From Gloeophyllum trabeum ATCC 11539 (taxonomy: Eukaryota; Basidiomycota; Agaricomycetes; Gloeophyllales; Gloeophyllaceae): 64,000 nt of DNA. Positions 13,801 through 25,076 of this stretch are shown piece after piece (positions within the stretch are counted from its first letter, which is position 1; each line of letters starts with the position of its first letter). A program made the translations under genes and the position numbers. The stretch covers positions 1,642,562-1,706,561 of the forward strand of contig NW_006920414.1 of the NCBI RefSeq assembly GCF_000344685.1. Reading direction: 5' to 3'. The notes below the pieces were generated by a model. That model did not search any database. It saw only the letters and a program-made list of their open reading frames with translations, and was not told the origin of the DNA.

Positions 13801-15677
13801 GAACTTGTTTTCAAAGGCGCGCTGAAGAAGCGTGGTGGTACGCAGGGCGATGGGGGCGAGCTGCTGGTATTCTTGTTCGATCACGCGCTACTAATGGTGA
13901 AGCAGAAGACAAAGCACGAGCAGTACAAAGTATACCGACGGGTGAGTGCAAGAGTGTAAGAGACTGTCCTGTTGTTCCCATGTCTGACGTATGCGATAGC
14001 CAATACCACTGGAGCTTCTCTTGGTCTCGGCTGCTGACGACTCGGGAGCGACCGCGAAGCCTCAGGGTAAGGGTAAACAGGGCCTGGCCAAGAAGAACTC
14101 CTTCACCAAGAGCGGATCCAACCTGCCCGCGCTCCCCATCAAGGTCGATAGCAAGGGCGGCTATGCTATTACTTTCGTGCATCTGGGACGCAAGTACTAT
14201 TCGCAGACGCTCTGGGCTAGTACGTATGTCAGCCAGCGCAAGTGGGTTGAGCATATCGCGAAGCAGCAGGAGATCATGCGGGAGCGCAGCTTGGTGTTTG
14301 ATACTGTCACGCTGAGTGAAGGCTTTTTTGTTGGACCGAATAAAGTTAACTGCGCTGCGCCGTTCAGTGAGTATGCATACCTGATGAATTAGGGCCGGAC
14401 TGATATTACTCCATAGACGGTGGGAGGCGTTGTGTGTTTGGCACTGATGACGGCGTCTACATGTCCAGTCTCGAGGCCACCCAAGACCCCGTCAAGGTCC
14501 TCGCGCTGTTGGATGTCTCTCAGATTGATATTCTGGAGGAGTTCCAGCTTCTTATCGTTCTTTCTGAGCGTCAAGTCATCACGTTCCCCTTGGAAGCGCT
14601 GGACCCTAATGATCCCATGGCGGGTTTGAAGCGGGCGAAGAGAATATCGTCCCACACATCATTCTTCAAAGCCGGCGTGTGCTTAGGAAAGACCCTAGTT
14701 TGCGTTGTCAAGGCGAGCCCACTGTCCAGCACAATCAAGACATTGGAACCTATCGATCAGAATGTGCGAGGTAGGAGTAAGCCGACTTTCCGGAAGCTCC
14801 TGCAAGGCGGGCATGATACCCTTCGGGTCTTCAAGGTAAGTATCAGGTGATACGAGGTATGTTCGCTGCCTGACTCGGACCACAGGAGTTCTATATTCCG
14901 GTGGAGTCGAGCTCTATCCACTTCTTGAAGACGAAGCTATGTGTTGGCTGCACCAAGGGCTTCGAGATTGTGGATCTGGAGAGCTTGGATACCCAGGGTC
15001 TCCTGGATCCCGCGGATGAATCTCTCGAATTTGTCTTAAAGAGAGAGAACCTCAAGCCAATGGCCATCTACCGAATAGACAACGAATTCCTCCTGTGCTA
15101 TGATGGTGAGGGTATGATGCGTTGAGGAAGTTCCCGTTGGCTGATATGTCTTGCGCAGAATTCGCTTTCTACGTCAACAAAAATGGATGGCGGTCGCGCA
15201 AGAACTTCATGGTGCACTGGGAAGGAGTGCCGACTGGGTTTGGTTGGTGGTTTTTTGTTGTATATGGGCCACTGGACTGATAGCTGTGCTCTAGCCTTAC
15301 GCTACCCATATGTTCTTGCTTTCGAGCCCACCTTTGTGGAGATCCGTCATGTTGAAACTGGTTCCATGGCCCAGGTCATCCAGGGGAATAATTTGCGATG
15401 CCTTTTCGCTGATACGCCACCTTCAACCACGAATACGTCGAGTCAACTCCACTATAACCCATACCAGGGGTACGGGTACGAGCCCTATCCAAACGCCTAC
15501 GGGAGTCGACAATCAATCGGCAGCGCCCATAGCACGTATTCGCCCTATCCGAGCCAGAGGCACCACGCCTTTGGGCGGGACGAGATACTCATGGTTTCTG
15601 ACGACCGAGTCATGGCTATCAGGATGGCGGGGCCGCCCATATCCGACAACGCGTCTATGGTCTCTGTGCCTCGATGA
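10852..15677 (+). CDS. ROM2: Rho1 guanine-nucleotide exchange factor (Rom1/Rom2 type)
   Basis: The product activates the Rho1 GTPase and so controls beta-glucan synthesis and the cell-wall integrity pathway; in yeast, Rom2 acts downstream of wall sensors and TOR. The first roughly 370 residues are Pro/Gln/Tyr/Ser-rich and disordered. A DEP domain follows (about 12,090-12,370). Next comes a conserved Cys-bearing linker (GVFTLLTDCYSPTC), also seen in fungal Rom proteins. The DH/RhoGEF domain starts at INEVIYTERDFVRDMEYL (about 12.98-13.72 kb). A PH domain (about 13.8-14.3 kb) and a citron-homology domain (about 14.4-15.4 kb) follow. A Tyr/Pro/Ser-rich tail ends at TGA. Introns are short. The DEP-DH-PH-CNH order and a length near 1,200 residues fit Rom2 well. 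Confidence 0.93.
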
Positions 15678-16107
15678 CACATGTATGTTCCTCGTGCTTT
15701 CTAGGTTTTGTGTAGCGTTTATTGTTACGTGGTCGATCAGGCCCTGTTCTATCATCTGTTTACATTTTCTTGTTTGCCTCATCTTTGTCGCTCTAGCACG
15801 CACATATATCCTACATGCATCTGTATCGTTGCACCTGAACAACATAGCACACCGCAGACATAGCGGTATAATATAAGTTTTCTGTAATTGCAGAAGATGT
15901 GAATGCCATCACGACGACGAAGGTGCAGCCGTGCTCGCCGACAGGCTTGGCGAGGGCGGCTTTTCGCACGACAGGCAGCGACATTTAGGCGAAATCACGA
16001 CGCTTGGACCTTTCCTCCTGTCACCTTCAGCCTCTGGGCGTTGTCCCCTTTTCCGTTTTATTGACGCCTTGGTCGTTTCCTACCCCCGTCATTCGTTTAC
16101 CATCACT
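15678..16107. other. Intergenic region between Rho GEF and chitin deacetylase
   Basis: These 430 bp hold the 3' flank of the Rho GEF gene and the promoter and leader of the deacetylase gene, both on the plus strand. The frame open from 15,931 into the deacetylase lacks signal-peptide character; the ATG at 16,108 gives a good one. Nothing else is recognisable. Confidence 0.5.
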
Positions 16108-18142
16108 ATGAAGCTCCAAGCTTTGGCCGCTCTTTTGACCCTCATCAGCGTGACGAACGCGCGCGAGTTCAAGGGACGCCATGCTCACCTCAACAAGCGA
16201 CAGGCTCCCGCCAGCTCGTCTACGACTGCAACCTCGGCGGCGGGCGCTACCTCGAGCAGTACATCTGCTACCGGCGCTGCTACCAGCGCTGCCACCAGTG
16301 CTGCCACCAGCGCTGCCGGCGCCGCGACCAGCGCCGCTGCAGCGCCCGTTGGCACGTATGCGGCAACCGACATTCTTCCTTTGAGTTCGATAACGTCTGG
16401 CATGCCGACGCTCCCAACGCTGGCCGTCCCCACGACGTTCAGTGCCGGCGCCTCGCCTCCAGTCTCGGGCGCCCCTGTTCTGCCCACTCCCTGTGAGTTA
16501 CTTCTTGGTCGGTGGATGCATCGGGACTAATGCGGGCACTTCAAGTCGTATTCAAGCCCGGAACGTGGCCGGCTCAGGACAAGGTGCCTGAGACTGGTAT
16601 GTGCTCCTCGTGTCCGCCTCCATTGGCCGTGCTGAGAGCGCGTCGACAGATACTGATGAGGTCAAGGAGTGGCTGAAGGAGCTCGACGGCTTCGACATCC
16701 CGGACCTGACCCCTAGCGCCGACGGTTCCTGCGTCGGGGATCCCGCTGCTGCAGCAGATGCTGCCAACCGTGGCTGGTGGACCTGTGGCGGTCACACAAG
16801 ACCGACCGATATCGTTGCTTGCCCTGACAAGATGACCTGGGGTGTCAGGTGCGCAGTCTCTGCCATACACAGCAGCGTTATATATTTAATGACACCCTAT
16901 TTATAGTTTCGATGATGGTCCTTCTCCTTACAGTATGTTACATGTTATTCTACTACAGCTGAGATCCCTTACTTAACGAGTAATGTTCTCCGTCGCTGTC
17001 TCCAGCCCAGTAAGCTCCCCCACAAGGTTTTTCCCGAGTGCTAATCAACTAAATTTCCGCAGAACTCTGTTGAACTACCTAGACCAGAAGGACCTGAAGG
17101 CCACTTTCTTCGTTGTCGGCTCCCGAGTTATCGAAAGGCCGCAAGTCCTGGTTGAAGAGTACATGTCCGGCCATGAAATCAGCGTCCACACCTGGTCCCA
17201 CCGTGTATGTGGACCGCATTGCTTGTCTCTATCCCCTCTTACGAGTTTCGATGCAGCCCTTGACCTCCTTGACGAATGAGCAAATAGTCGCCGAGCTCGG
17301 TTGGACGCGCAAGGCGATCAAGACCGTCCTCGGGATTACCCCCACGACCATGCGCCCTCCCTACGGTGACATTGGTGCGTCCCACATGCATTCGTTCCAT
17401 CGGGATGTCCTGCTCACGCCAAGTAGATGACCGTGTTCGTGCCATTTCTTTGGCCATGGGCATGGTTCCCATCATCTGGACCAGCAGCCCTTCGGGCATT
17501 CCCTTTGACACCAATGGTGAGGATTGGAAAACTGGGACTGCAGTATATTACTAGCGAGGCTGACATGCTGTGCTGCGTAGACTGGCGTGTCGCTGGTGGT
17601 CTCGTCACTGGGCCTCAGTCCTTCGAGACTTTCCAGGGAATCCTCGGTAACGCCTCGACTATGGACACTGGGTGCGGACCACTGTGGCTTTTCACGCGGG
17701 TGCAGACGTTGACGGCGATGCTCTTAGCTTCATCGTCTTGCAGCACGACTTGTATCAGATCACCGTAGAGCTTGCTACCGGCTACACGCTCGACGCCGCC
17801 ATGAACCACAACCCGCCGTTCACCGTATGTCCCTCCTGTATTATGCTTGATCAATCTGACCCTTCATCGTTTATTTCGCAGTTGAAAGCCATCGGCGACT
17901 GCAGCGACATCCCCGTGACCGACCTCTATCGGGAGACCACGACCAACACCTCGTTCCCGTATACCAACACCTCAGACGCTAACTCCGATACCTCTGCGGC
18001 CACCTCAGGCTCGCCTAGCTCCTCGCGAGGAAACGGATCAAACACATCCGGCGCATCCAGAGGGGCTATTGAGCACGCCATCCCGGGACTGAGCATCATC
18101 CTGGCTGCGAGCGTCCTCGTCCTCGGTGGATCGCTATTTTAA
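16108..18142 (+). CDS. GPI-anchored chitin deacetylase (carbohydrate esterase family 4)
   Basis: The enzyme removes acetyl groups from chitin to make chitosan at the plasma membrane or cell wall. The ATG at 16,108 begins a clear signal peptide (MKLQALAALLTLISVTNA), followed by a KR that could be a Kex2-like site. A Ser/Thr/Ala-rich, probably O-glycosylated linker comes next (about 16,200-16,350). The NodB domain shows the metal/catalytic motif FDDGPSPY (Asp codons at 16,911-16,916), the second motif HTWSH, and RPPYGDI. Later VLQHDLYQITVELATGYTL is typical of basidiomycete chitin deacetylases. The C-terminus is a Ser/Asn-rich spacer and a hydrophobic tail ending LGGSLF, a GPI-anchor signal. 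About eight short introns interrupt the gene; internal joins between 16.85 and 17.7 kb are approximate. Confidence 0.93.
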
Positions 18143-18530
18143 ACGATTCTTGTGGTATTATTAGGACATGTTCTAGGGACTCTTATATCCATCGAATCTC
18201 ACCATACCACTATTCGTAATTTCTATATTTTTCTAGAGTTTCTCGACATCTGCTGGAGGAAATGTGAATGATTATTATGGATCCATTGCGGGGCATTGGG
18301 GTCTAAATGGGACGGGCAGACGTGTCTACTTAAGGGGCATGTGCGAGAATGCGTACGTCTACGAATCAGTCTTTGACACAAGCGCATGGATGGGATGGTA
18401 TGACTGCAGTGTGAGATTTGGATGTTCTGAGACAGCGATGTGCAGACGATGGGACCTCTATGTAACCCGGGTTGCAGAAAATAATGCACCTGACGGACGC
18501 TGATGTACAAAGTGCGATAAATACGAGAGA
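18143..18530. other. Convergent 3' intergenic region
   Basis: These 388 bp lie between the 3' ends of the deacetylase (plus) and the Ser/Pro-rich gene (minus). A 79-codon open frame (18,264-18,503, plus) has no recognisable feature and is probably untranslated sequence. Confidence 0.5.
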
Positions 18531-19487
18531 CTAGGAGAACGAGTCGGTGAACCGCACGCTCTTCCTGCGCGAGTGCCGGGACGACTCCTCGGTCGACGTC
18601 GAGGACGAGTCGGCGGCGACGGTGACGCCGAACCTGGCGGATGAGGAATCGGATATGGACGAGGCGCGCGAGCTGGTGAGGAATTTGGATATGCCGACGA
18701 TCTTTAGGGGGAAGAATGCGCGCGAGGAGCGCGGGGTGGAGGGTGCTGTGGACGTCGCGGTGGACCCGGAGAGGGACGCCGTCGACGCGGTCTGCGGGAC
18801 GGGCGTCGTCGGGGAGGCCGAGCCACTCGTGTCTCGTGCTCCTGGCGCCCGCAGGGAAGAGCGAGGGGGCGGCGGCGGCGGCGGGCGGACGGGGGAGGCA
18901 GAGCGGTTGGAATGCGCGTACGGCCGGCGGGAGTATGCGCCGTGTATTCGGGGGACGTGCGTCGCGGGCCCGGCGGGGAGGGACTGCGACGCGCCGAGCG
19001 GGCGGATGTGCGGCGTGCGCGAGAGGTGGAGGCCCATGGCGATCTGCTCGGGCGTCGGGCGCGTGTCGGGGTCGTCGTAGCGCAGCACGGAGGGCTTCAC
19101 CGTCACCGAGGAGCGCTCCTCCGGCGTCGAGTACATCCCGCGCCCGCCGCGCGTCTGCGTTGTACGTGTTGGTTAGAATAGCTGCGGGCACGCAGCGCGT
19201 GTGTGACGCAAAAAGTAGATACGCACGAAGATGTCCGCCTCGCGCCGCTTGACAAAGGTGAATTGCCTGCGCATGGAGTTTATGATCTTTGTCGCTGTGT
19301 TGCTCGTCTTGGAAGAAGATGCGGCGGGCGACGATGCTCCCAGCGAGCTCGGGCCCGCGGTGGTGGGTGTGTCGGGATACATGGGGAGGTTGAGGGCGGC
19401 ACGCGATCGCTCGTCGGGGATGAGGATGGCTGAGGCGGTCCGCGTGTGCCGACGGCGGGGGTGGTGTGCGGGATCCTTGCTCGCCAT
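18531..19487 (-). CDS. Hypothetical Ser/Pro/Arg-rich disordered protein
   Basis: I do not recognise this protein. Two exons (19,227-19,487 and 18,531-19,154) join in frame across a 72-nt GTGCGT..CAG intron to give about 294 residues. The N-terminus is basic (MASKDPAHHPRRRHTRTAS). The middle has a polyproline run (VRPPPPPPPRSS) and many Ser-Pro and Thr-Pro pairs. The C-terminus is SRHSRRKSVRFTDSFS, whose RRKSVRF resembles a basic-residue-directed kinase site or a PP1-docking-like [KR]xVxF segment; both readings are inference. There is no signal peptide or membrane segment. The exons are very GC-rich, so long antisense frames occur and are not genes. Gene reality is supported by the in-frame splice and by codon composition matching neighbours. 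Confidence 0.62.
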
Positions 19488-19787
19488 CGTGTGCGGTTGT
19501 CGCCGTCGCTGTGTCGCTCGTCGTACAAAGGCAGGGGGTCGCTGGGAGCTATGACGAGGGAGGGGGCCGCGCGGTAAGCGAGCGTTGGGAAGAGGCGCAT
19601 GAATTTCCTTGGTCAGGCATGGCCCGAAAAACTCCGCGTGCCTGAGACGTGTCTCGGCAAATCCCGAGAAGGCTTGCTCCAGTGGCGGTGACTCGCCGGG
19701 CTTCGAGGTGATCGTGACCGCAGCGGCACTGGCGCCTGTGTGGCGGGAGGAAAGAAACCCAAAAAATATCGTCTAATGTTCTACAGT

Positions 19788-22124
19788 TTACAATCTCGAC
19801 TTGGGCGTCTTTGCCTCCGTAGCAAACAAGTCGTACAGATCCAGCGCAGCCTTCTCTATCTCCCTGCGGAACTCTTCGTTCGGCGCCTCCTTCCTGGACG
19901 TGATGGTGTACTGCAGGCGGTCTAGCACATTGAACGTGAATACACATCCCCATAAAATGATACCCCGGAGCTACTCACCATCGTACCCGGTCATGTACGC
20001 CACCCCGAAGCCATCGGGGACGACCTGTACAACACGTCCGTCAGCGGTGCAACCCGCGCACGCAAAGACATGCATACCTCGCCCCAACCGTACACGGGGA
20101 AGTGCTTCGACCACACGGCGGAGGTGCTCAGCACCCAGTGGCTCGAGCGCTGGAAGAGCGGGTCGGCGTACAGCGCGGGCGTCGGCTCGCCCGCGCGCAG
20201 ACACTTCCTCAGCCCTGCGAACCATGAGCCCCGCGCCCGGGTGAGGAGAACACGACCTACCCAGCATATGCCGGTCCACGCCCTCCCCGCGCCCCGCCTC
20301 CCTCGCGAGCTGCACATGCCGCGCCGCCGCCTCCCTGAACAGCCGCCGGCGCTCCTCCGCGCCGACGCGCGCATCCGCCATCGCCCACGCCCACCTGTCC
20401 GACTCGCGCGTGACGACGCGCACGGCCTCCGTGCGCCCCCCGGCGAAGCGCCGCGTCGTCGCGGCCTCGTACGTGCCCCCGCCGCGCTTCCTCGCGTCGA
20501 ACCCGACGAGGCGGAGGTACGCGAGCTGGACCGCGAGCTGCGCGAACGAGTCGGGGGAGACGCCGAACGCCTTGACCGCGGCCTTGCCGAAGGGCGTGAG
20601 GTGGTACGCGAGCGCCTGCGTCGCGATCAGCGCGCGCGCGGCCTGGTCGGCGGCCGCGATCGCCTTTTCCGTCGCGGGCGACACGTCCCAGTCGAGCGGC
20701 GACGGGCCCCGCACGCTGACGCCCTGATTAGCCGGCGCGCCGTGGTCGAAGGCGCGGTCGTACAGCGCGTCGAGTACTTCATCGCACATGCGCGCGGTGG
20801 GCGTGCCGTCCATGACCGAGTGCTCGCCCATGAAGCCCGCCCGGCCGTTGTCGAACACGATGAACTGGCAGGGCTTGTCGACCCACCGGTTGCGCAGGCC
20901 GAGCGGGCCGTCTGGCGGGGCGGCGCCGTGCCAGAGGAAGCGGCTGTGCTCGATCGGGCCAGACGGGGTCTCGGTGTCGAGGCAGACGAGGAAGGCGGCG
21001 GAGTGGATGGTCTCGATGATCGAGGCGTTGTGCGGGGAGGAGAGGAGGGTGGCGTAGTCCTAGGGAGGGGTTTAGTGCGGTGTTGGGGGAGAGAGGGGGG
21101 ACGGACCTTGGCCCACGCGTCGCGGTTGTTGGAGGTTAGCACGCCGACGCCGGGGTACTCCTCGGTCGTCTGATCGTATATGTGCTGGAACTGTCTATAC
21201 GGATGTGAGGATGTGAGGATGTGAGGGAGCACGGGGCGCGGTACGCACCGCTCCAATTCACCCGTGCTGAGGATGCGCCCGTTCTGCGCGGCGTCGAGTC
21301 GCCAGACCCTGCCCCTGCGCAGGACGACGACGTGCCCCGTGTCGCCCGTGTCGCCTTCTTTCGCGTAGGAGACGCTCCAGTCGAGCCCGTCCGCGCCGGG
21401 CACGCGGCAGCAGTCGAACATCCATCTATCGTGCGCGTCGTTCAAGATGGATCAGACGTGAGCGTGCAGAGACGGCGCGCACCTGTAGGTATCCATGCAC
21501 AGGGGGCCCTCCTTGGTCGCTTCCGGCTTGATGAGCCCCTGCTTTAGGCGTTGGCGGAAGAGCATCGCCGCGCGCGTCAGGCCGGCTGCCCTGGACACGG
21601 GGGTGTGGGGGAGGTGGGGCGGGGGGTCGTCGAAGCCATCTGCGCGCGGGCTTCAGAACAGGTTCCCTCGTGAGGGGACGCGTGCTCACAATAGTAAGAT
21701 ACATTGATCACGACCTGCGCTCCCAATGAGATACTCGTTGCACCAGAATGGGAGGGATACGCACCGAGTCTCGATAGCCGAGGTACGCGCCGTCGTCCCA
21801 CCACTCCTCGAGCCAGTGCTCCGTCTCGTCGGCGCGCTTCAGCAGGCGCGCCTGGAGCTCGGGCCCCTGGCCGCGGGCGAAGTCGTCGATCTTGGCGGCG
21901 GCGAGCTCGTACTCGTTGTCGGTCCAGGCGAGCGGCTTGAGGGAGTCCTTGAGGCGGGCGAGGGTGGCGGGGAGCGCGGGGACGGGGAGCTTGGGGAGGG
22001 CGGACTGGCCGGCGAAGGCGAGCGGCGGGGCGGCCTTCTTCCAGTCCTTGGGCCGCGAGGACATGCTGCGGGCGAGTGTGTGGAGCGTCGGGCTGCAGCG
22101 GCGCAGGGGGGCCAGCAGGGCCAT
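19788..22124 (-). CDS. CAT2: Carnitine O-acetyltransferase, mitochondrial/peroxisomal
   Basis: The enzyme exchanges acetyl groups between CoA and carnitine, letting acetyl units move between peroxisome, mitochondrion and cytosol. The chosen start (MALLAPLRRCSPTLHTLARS) gives a basic amphipathic mitochondrial-type presequence, and a second in-frame ATG (MSSRPKDWKK) would remove it. Family motifs include the choline/carnitine acyltransferase N-terminal region (WLEEWWDDGAYLGYRDSV) and the catalytic-histidine segment MGEHSVMDGTPTARMCDEV. The last residues are TPKSRL, a PTS1-like peroxisomal signal. Mitochondrial start, internal start and PTS1 together match the dual-targeting design of yeast Cat2. 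The central exons are extremely GC-rich (about 20.2-21.1 kb), so exon joins there are approximate. Confidence 0.93.
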
Positions 22125-22399
22125 GGCGGGGGCGAGCAAGCGGCCGGCTTTATATGTCAATCGCGCTGATATCACATGGGGCCTGCAAGTATCATATACA
22201 CTGCAGTCCACTGTCTTGTACACACAGTGACAGTGCATCGAACAGCCCCGGCAGACGCCATTGCGTGATCGGCCGCTGTGCATCCATTTTGGGCGGCTTA
22301 GCTGCTCCTCATCTTTTGTTCTCCTGCTTCATTTCTTAGACACCTCTGCTTGCTCACGTCCTCTAACGACCTCTCGTTCCGTATTCCATCTCCCCAGCC
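22125..22399. promoter_or_regulatory. Short divergent promoter, carnitine acetyltransferase / DnaJ
   Basis: These 275 bp separate two divergent start codons. A TATA-like CATATAAAG reads on the minus strand at about 22,148-22,156, roughly 25 nt upstream of the acetyltransferase ATG. CT-rich sequence precedes the DnaJ ATG. Confidence 0.5.
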
Positions 22400-24642
22400 A
22401 TGGCCCCCGTCGAGACGGAATTCTATGACCTGGTGCGCCGCAGTGCATTGTGCACAAAGGCTGAACAGGGGATTAATGTCTGCATCGCAGCTGGGCGTGT
22501 CCCCGGACGCGACCGATAGCGACCTCAAGAAGGGGTACAGGAAGGCTGCCATGAAGGTCTGTCCGCCCGCCCGTCTCTCGCTGCCCCGGCGCGGCCCGTT
22601 GATCCTGCTGTGCTGCGCTAGTACCACCCCGACAAGAACAAGTCCCCGGAGGCGGAGGAGAAGTTCAAGGAGATAAGGTGAATCACTCTCTTCAGGGATG
22701 TCAAGGCAGGGCTGAAGCCTCGACGCGTCCGTGCAGCAAGGCGTACCAGGTCCTCTCCGATCCCGTGCGTACCCCCTCCCCCCATTTATGCGCGCCACAC
22801 GTCCTGACTCGTCGTAGAATTTGCGTGCGGTGTACGACAAGCATGGAAAGAAGATGGTGCGCACTCCCCCTTTCCGCTAACTAACTATCAACCCGTCCTC
22901 ACGCGGGTGTAGACGGAGAAAGAGGGCGCCTTTGGCGTCGACGACGCCGCAGGCTTTTTCGCGAACGTCTTCGGCGGGGAGCGGTTCAAAGACTACGTAC
23001 GTACAGCACCCCTTCCCACACCCATCCAACTGACTCTAACGCCACGCCCCACCCAAACCAACCAGATCGGCGAGATATCCCTCATGAAAGAGATGACCTC
23101 CACCGCCGCCGCGATGATGACCGACGAAGAAAAGGCCGAGTTCGAGAGGGAGCTCAACGGCGGCGCCTCGCCCGCCGTGCAGTCGCCAAACGCCGAGGAG
23201 CCGGCGGCCACCGCCATGCTGAGCGCCTCCGCGTCCGCGCCCTCCTCCCCGCCGCGCAGCGCTTCCCCGCTCTCGCCCGCCGCCAACGGGACCCCGCGCC
23301 ACTCGGTCATGCTCTCCCCCACGCCATCCGCGACCGACGCCTCCTCGAAGCACCTCGCCAAGGACGACACCGAGAAGCCCCTCTCGAAGGAGGAAAAGGA
23401 GGAGCGGCGGAAGAAGAGCAAGCTCACGCCGGAGCAGAAGCGGAAGCTCGCGGAGCTCGACGAGGAGCGCCAGCGCGCGATGCGCGCGCGCGTCGACGAC
23501 CTCACGCGCAAGCTGGTCGAGCGCCTGCGCCCGTTCGTCGACGCGCAGCGCCCCGGGGACCGCGGCGACCCCGAGACGCTCGCGTTCGAGCAGCGCGTGC
23601 GGCGCGAGGCGGAGGATCTGAAGCTCGAGAGCTTCGGCGTCGAGGTGAGCGGCGGACTCGCGCGCGCGCGCGGCGGGTGCGGAGCTGACGCGCGCGCGAG
23701 CAGCTCCTGCAGACGATCGGGAATGTGTATATCATGAAGGCGACGTCGTTCATGAAGTCGAGGAAGTTCCTCGGGATGTGAGCGGGCACTCGTCTCTCCA
23801 ATATACCATTCGCTCACCGTATCATTAGCCCCGGATTCTGGTCACGGCTGAAGGAGAAGGGCGCCGTCGCAAAGGACGCGTGGGGCGTCATCGGCAGCGC
23901 GTGAGTGTCCCGGTCTCGGTGTGTCTTGAGTGGATGCTGACGAGCGGGTGCGGGTGTGCAAGTGTCGGCGTGCAGTCGCTGATCGCGGATATGGAGAGGT
24001 TACAGGCGAAGGGCGCGAGCGAGGAGGAGCTGCGAGCCTTGGAGATGGACGTAACGGGCAAGGTAACTTTACTATCTGAGTGCTCTTTCAAGAAGACTGA
24101 CGTCCGCGAAAGATCCTCCTCGCGTCGTGGCGCGGCACGCGGTTCGAAGTGGTGCAGGTCCTACGTGAGGTACGCGCGGATACCTTATATCAGCCGGGTG
24201 GTACAGTGCTCAGCGGTAGACAGGTCGTGGACAACGTCCTGAAGGAGCCCGGCGCGTCGGAGCAGACTCTGCTCAACAGGGCGAAGGTGCGTCGCGCTCG
24301 TTTGGCGACTTGAATTAGGGCGCCTGAAAAATACAACGGTAACTGCAGGGCCTTCTCTTGATCGGCGCGATCTTCAAGTCGACGCAGCCGGACGAGACGG
24401 ACGAGGAGCGGCGCGAGCTCGAGCGGTGCGGTCTCAGTCCATGCCTGTCTGATAACACGGGCTGATGTTTTTTTCTTCGCGCGCGCAGAATGGTCGCAGA
24501 GGCCGCGCAGGGCAAGTCGAAGCACCACCAGCTGCGCGCACAGGCGCGCGCCGCGGGCAAGTCAAGGGAGCACACGCCCTCGCCGAGCGTCTCGGACAAC
24601 CTGAAGCCGAAAGAGCAGCCTGCGGAGGCGGCGAGCTCATGA
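22400..24642 (+). CDS. DnaJ-X domain co-chaperone (Caj1/Djp1 type)
   Basis: This is a J-domain protein that would stimulate an Hsp70; in yeast the closest architecture is Djp1/Caj1, cytosolic factors linked to peroxisomal and mitochondrial precursor delivery. The start is MAPVETEFYDL, continuing across an intron to LGVSPDATDSDLKKGYRKAA. The HPD motif (YHPDKNKSPEAEEKFKEI) begins the next exon at about 22,624. A linker with GVDDAAGFFANVFGGERF, a Ser/Pro/Ala-rich spacer and a highly charged Lys/Glu coiled coil (about 23.37-23.65 kb) follow. The DnaJ-X domain shows GNVYIMKATSFMKSRKFLG, FWSRLKEKGAVAKDAWGVIG and ILLASWRGTRFEVVQVLREV. It has at least ten introns. The neighbouring carnitine acetyltransferase carries a peroxisomal signal, but a functional link is only suggestive. 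Confidence 0.92.
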
Positions 24643-25031
24643 GCGTCCTCCCCTTCCGCTTCTCTGTTGCTTTCTGGTCGTGGTCTCCGTCCCGGACAAC
24701 TCTCTACTAGGCTAAACTATGTTAGATCTGCTTACTTCTGCTCTAATTTGCTGTTGTGGTGCACTGATTGGTATAATGTGGCAGTCATGATGGAGTACAT
24801 ACATACATATATACGTTCTCACGGGGAATATAGCTTATAGATAGGCTGTGCTGTGGTATACTATGTCGTGGCTGCGGTGAGTGGTGCGGCTGAGCGGCAT
24901 GAGAAGAGGGGGAGGCATAAACCAAGATTGCCTGTCGTCGAGCGGATCGTTACCGTGCTTTCATGTCGTCAAAGTCCTGCTTGATCGATACCTGAGCATA
25001 GGTGTGCAGTAGAGTATCGAGCACTTCGTTA
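24643..25031. other. 3' intergenic region with a duplicated gene tail
   Basis: These 389 bp lie between convergent genes. A diverged copy of the 3' coding end of the M20 gene lies at about 24,938-24,998 (listed separately). The remainder is AT-richer than the genes, with a TACATACATACATATATACG stretch near 24,795. Confidence 0.55.
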
Positions 25032-25076
25032 CTACTGTGCTTTCATGTCGTCAAAGTCTTGCTTGACTTGAGCGTA
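24938..25076. repeat. Imperfect direct repeat at the M20 gene 3' end
   Basis: A 30-nt block at 24,955-24,984 recurs at 25,037-25,066 with one mismatch (offset 82 nt), and weaker similarity extends on both sides. On the minus strand the outer copy still reads [16 protein letters not shown] followed by a stop, against [14 protein letters not shown] and a stop in the genuine gene end. The size difference within the aligned block is two codons, so the reading frame is preserved. Confidence 0.85.

Noticed and set aside
18547..19252. Two overlapping plus-strand frames of 177-178 codons
   Set aside because: They mirror the GC-rich exons of the minus-strand Ser/Pro-rich gene. Their Arg/Gly-rich translations look like composition artefacts.
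20070..21173. A 367-codon plus-strand frame opposite the carnitine acetyltransferase
   Set aside because: It is antisense to conserved, very GC-rich acetyltransferase exons; its Arg/Ala-rich translation has no motif and follows from base composition.
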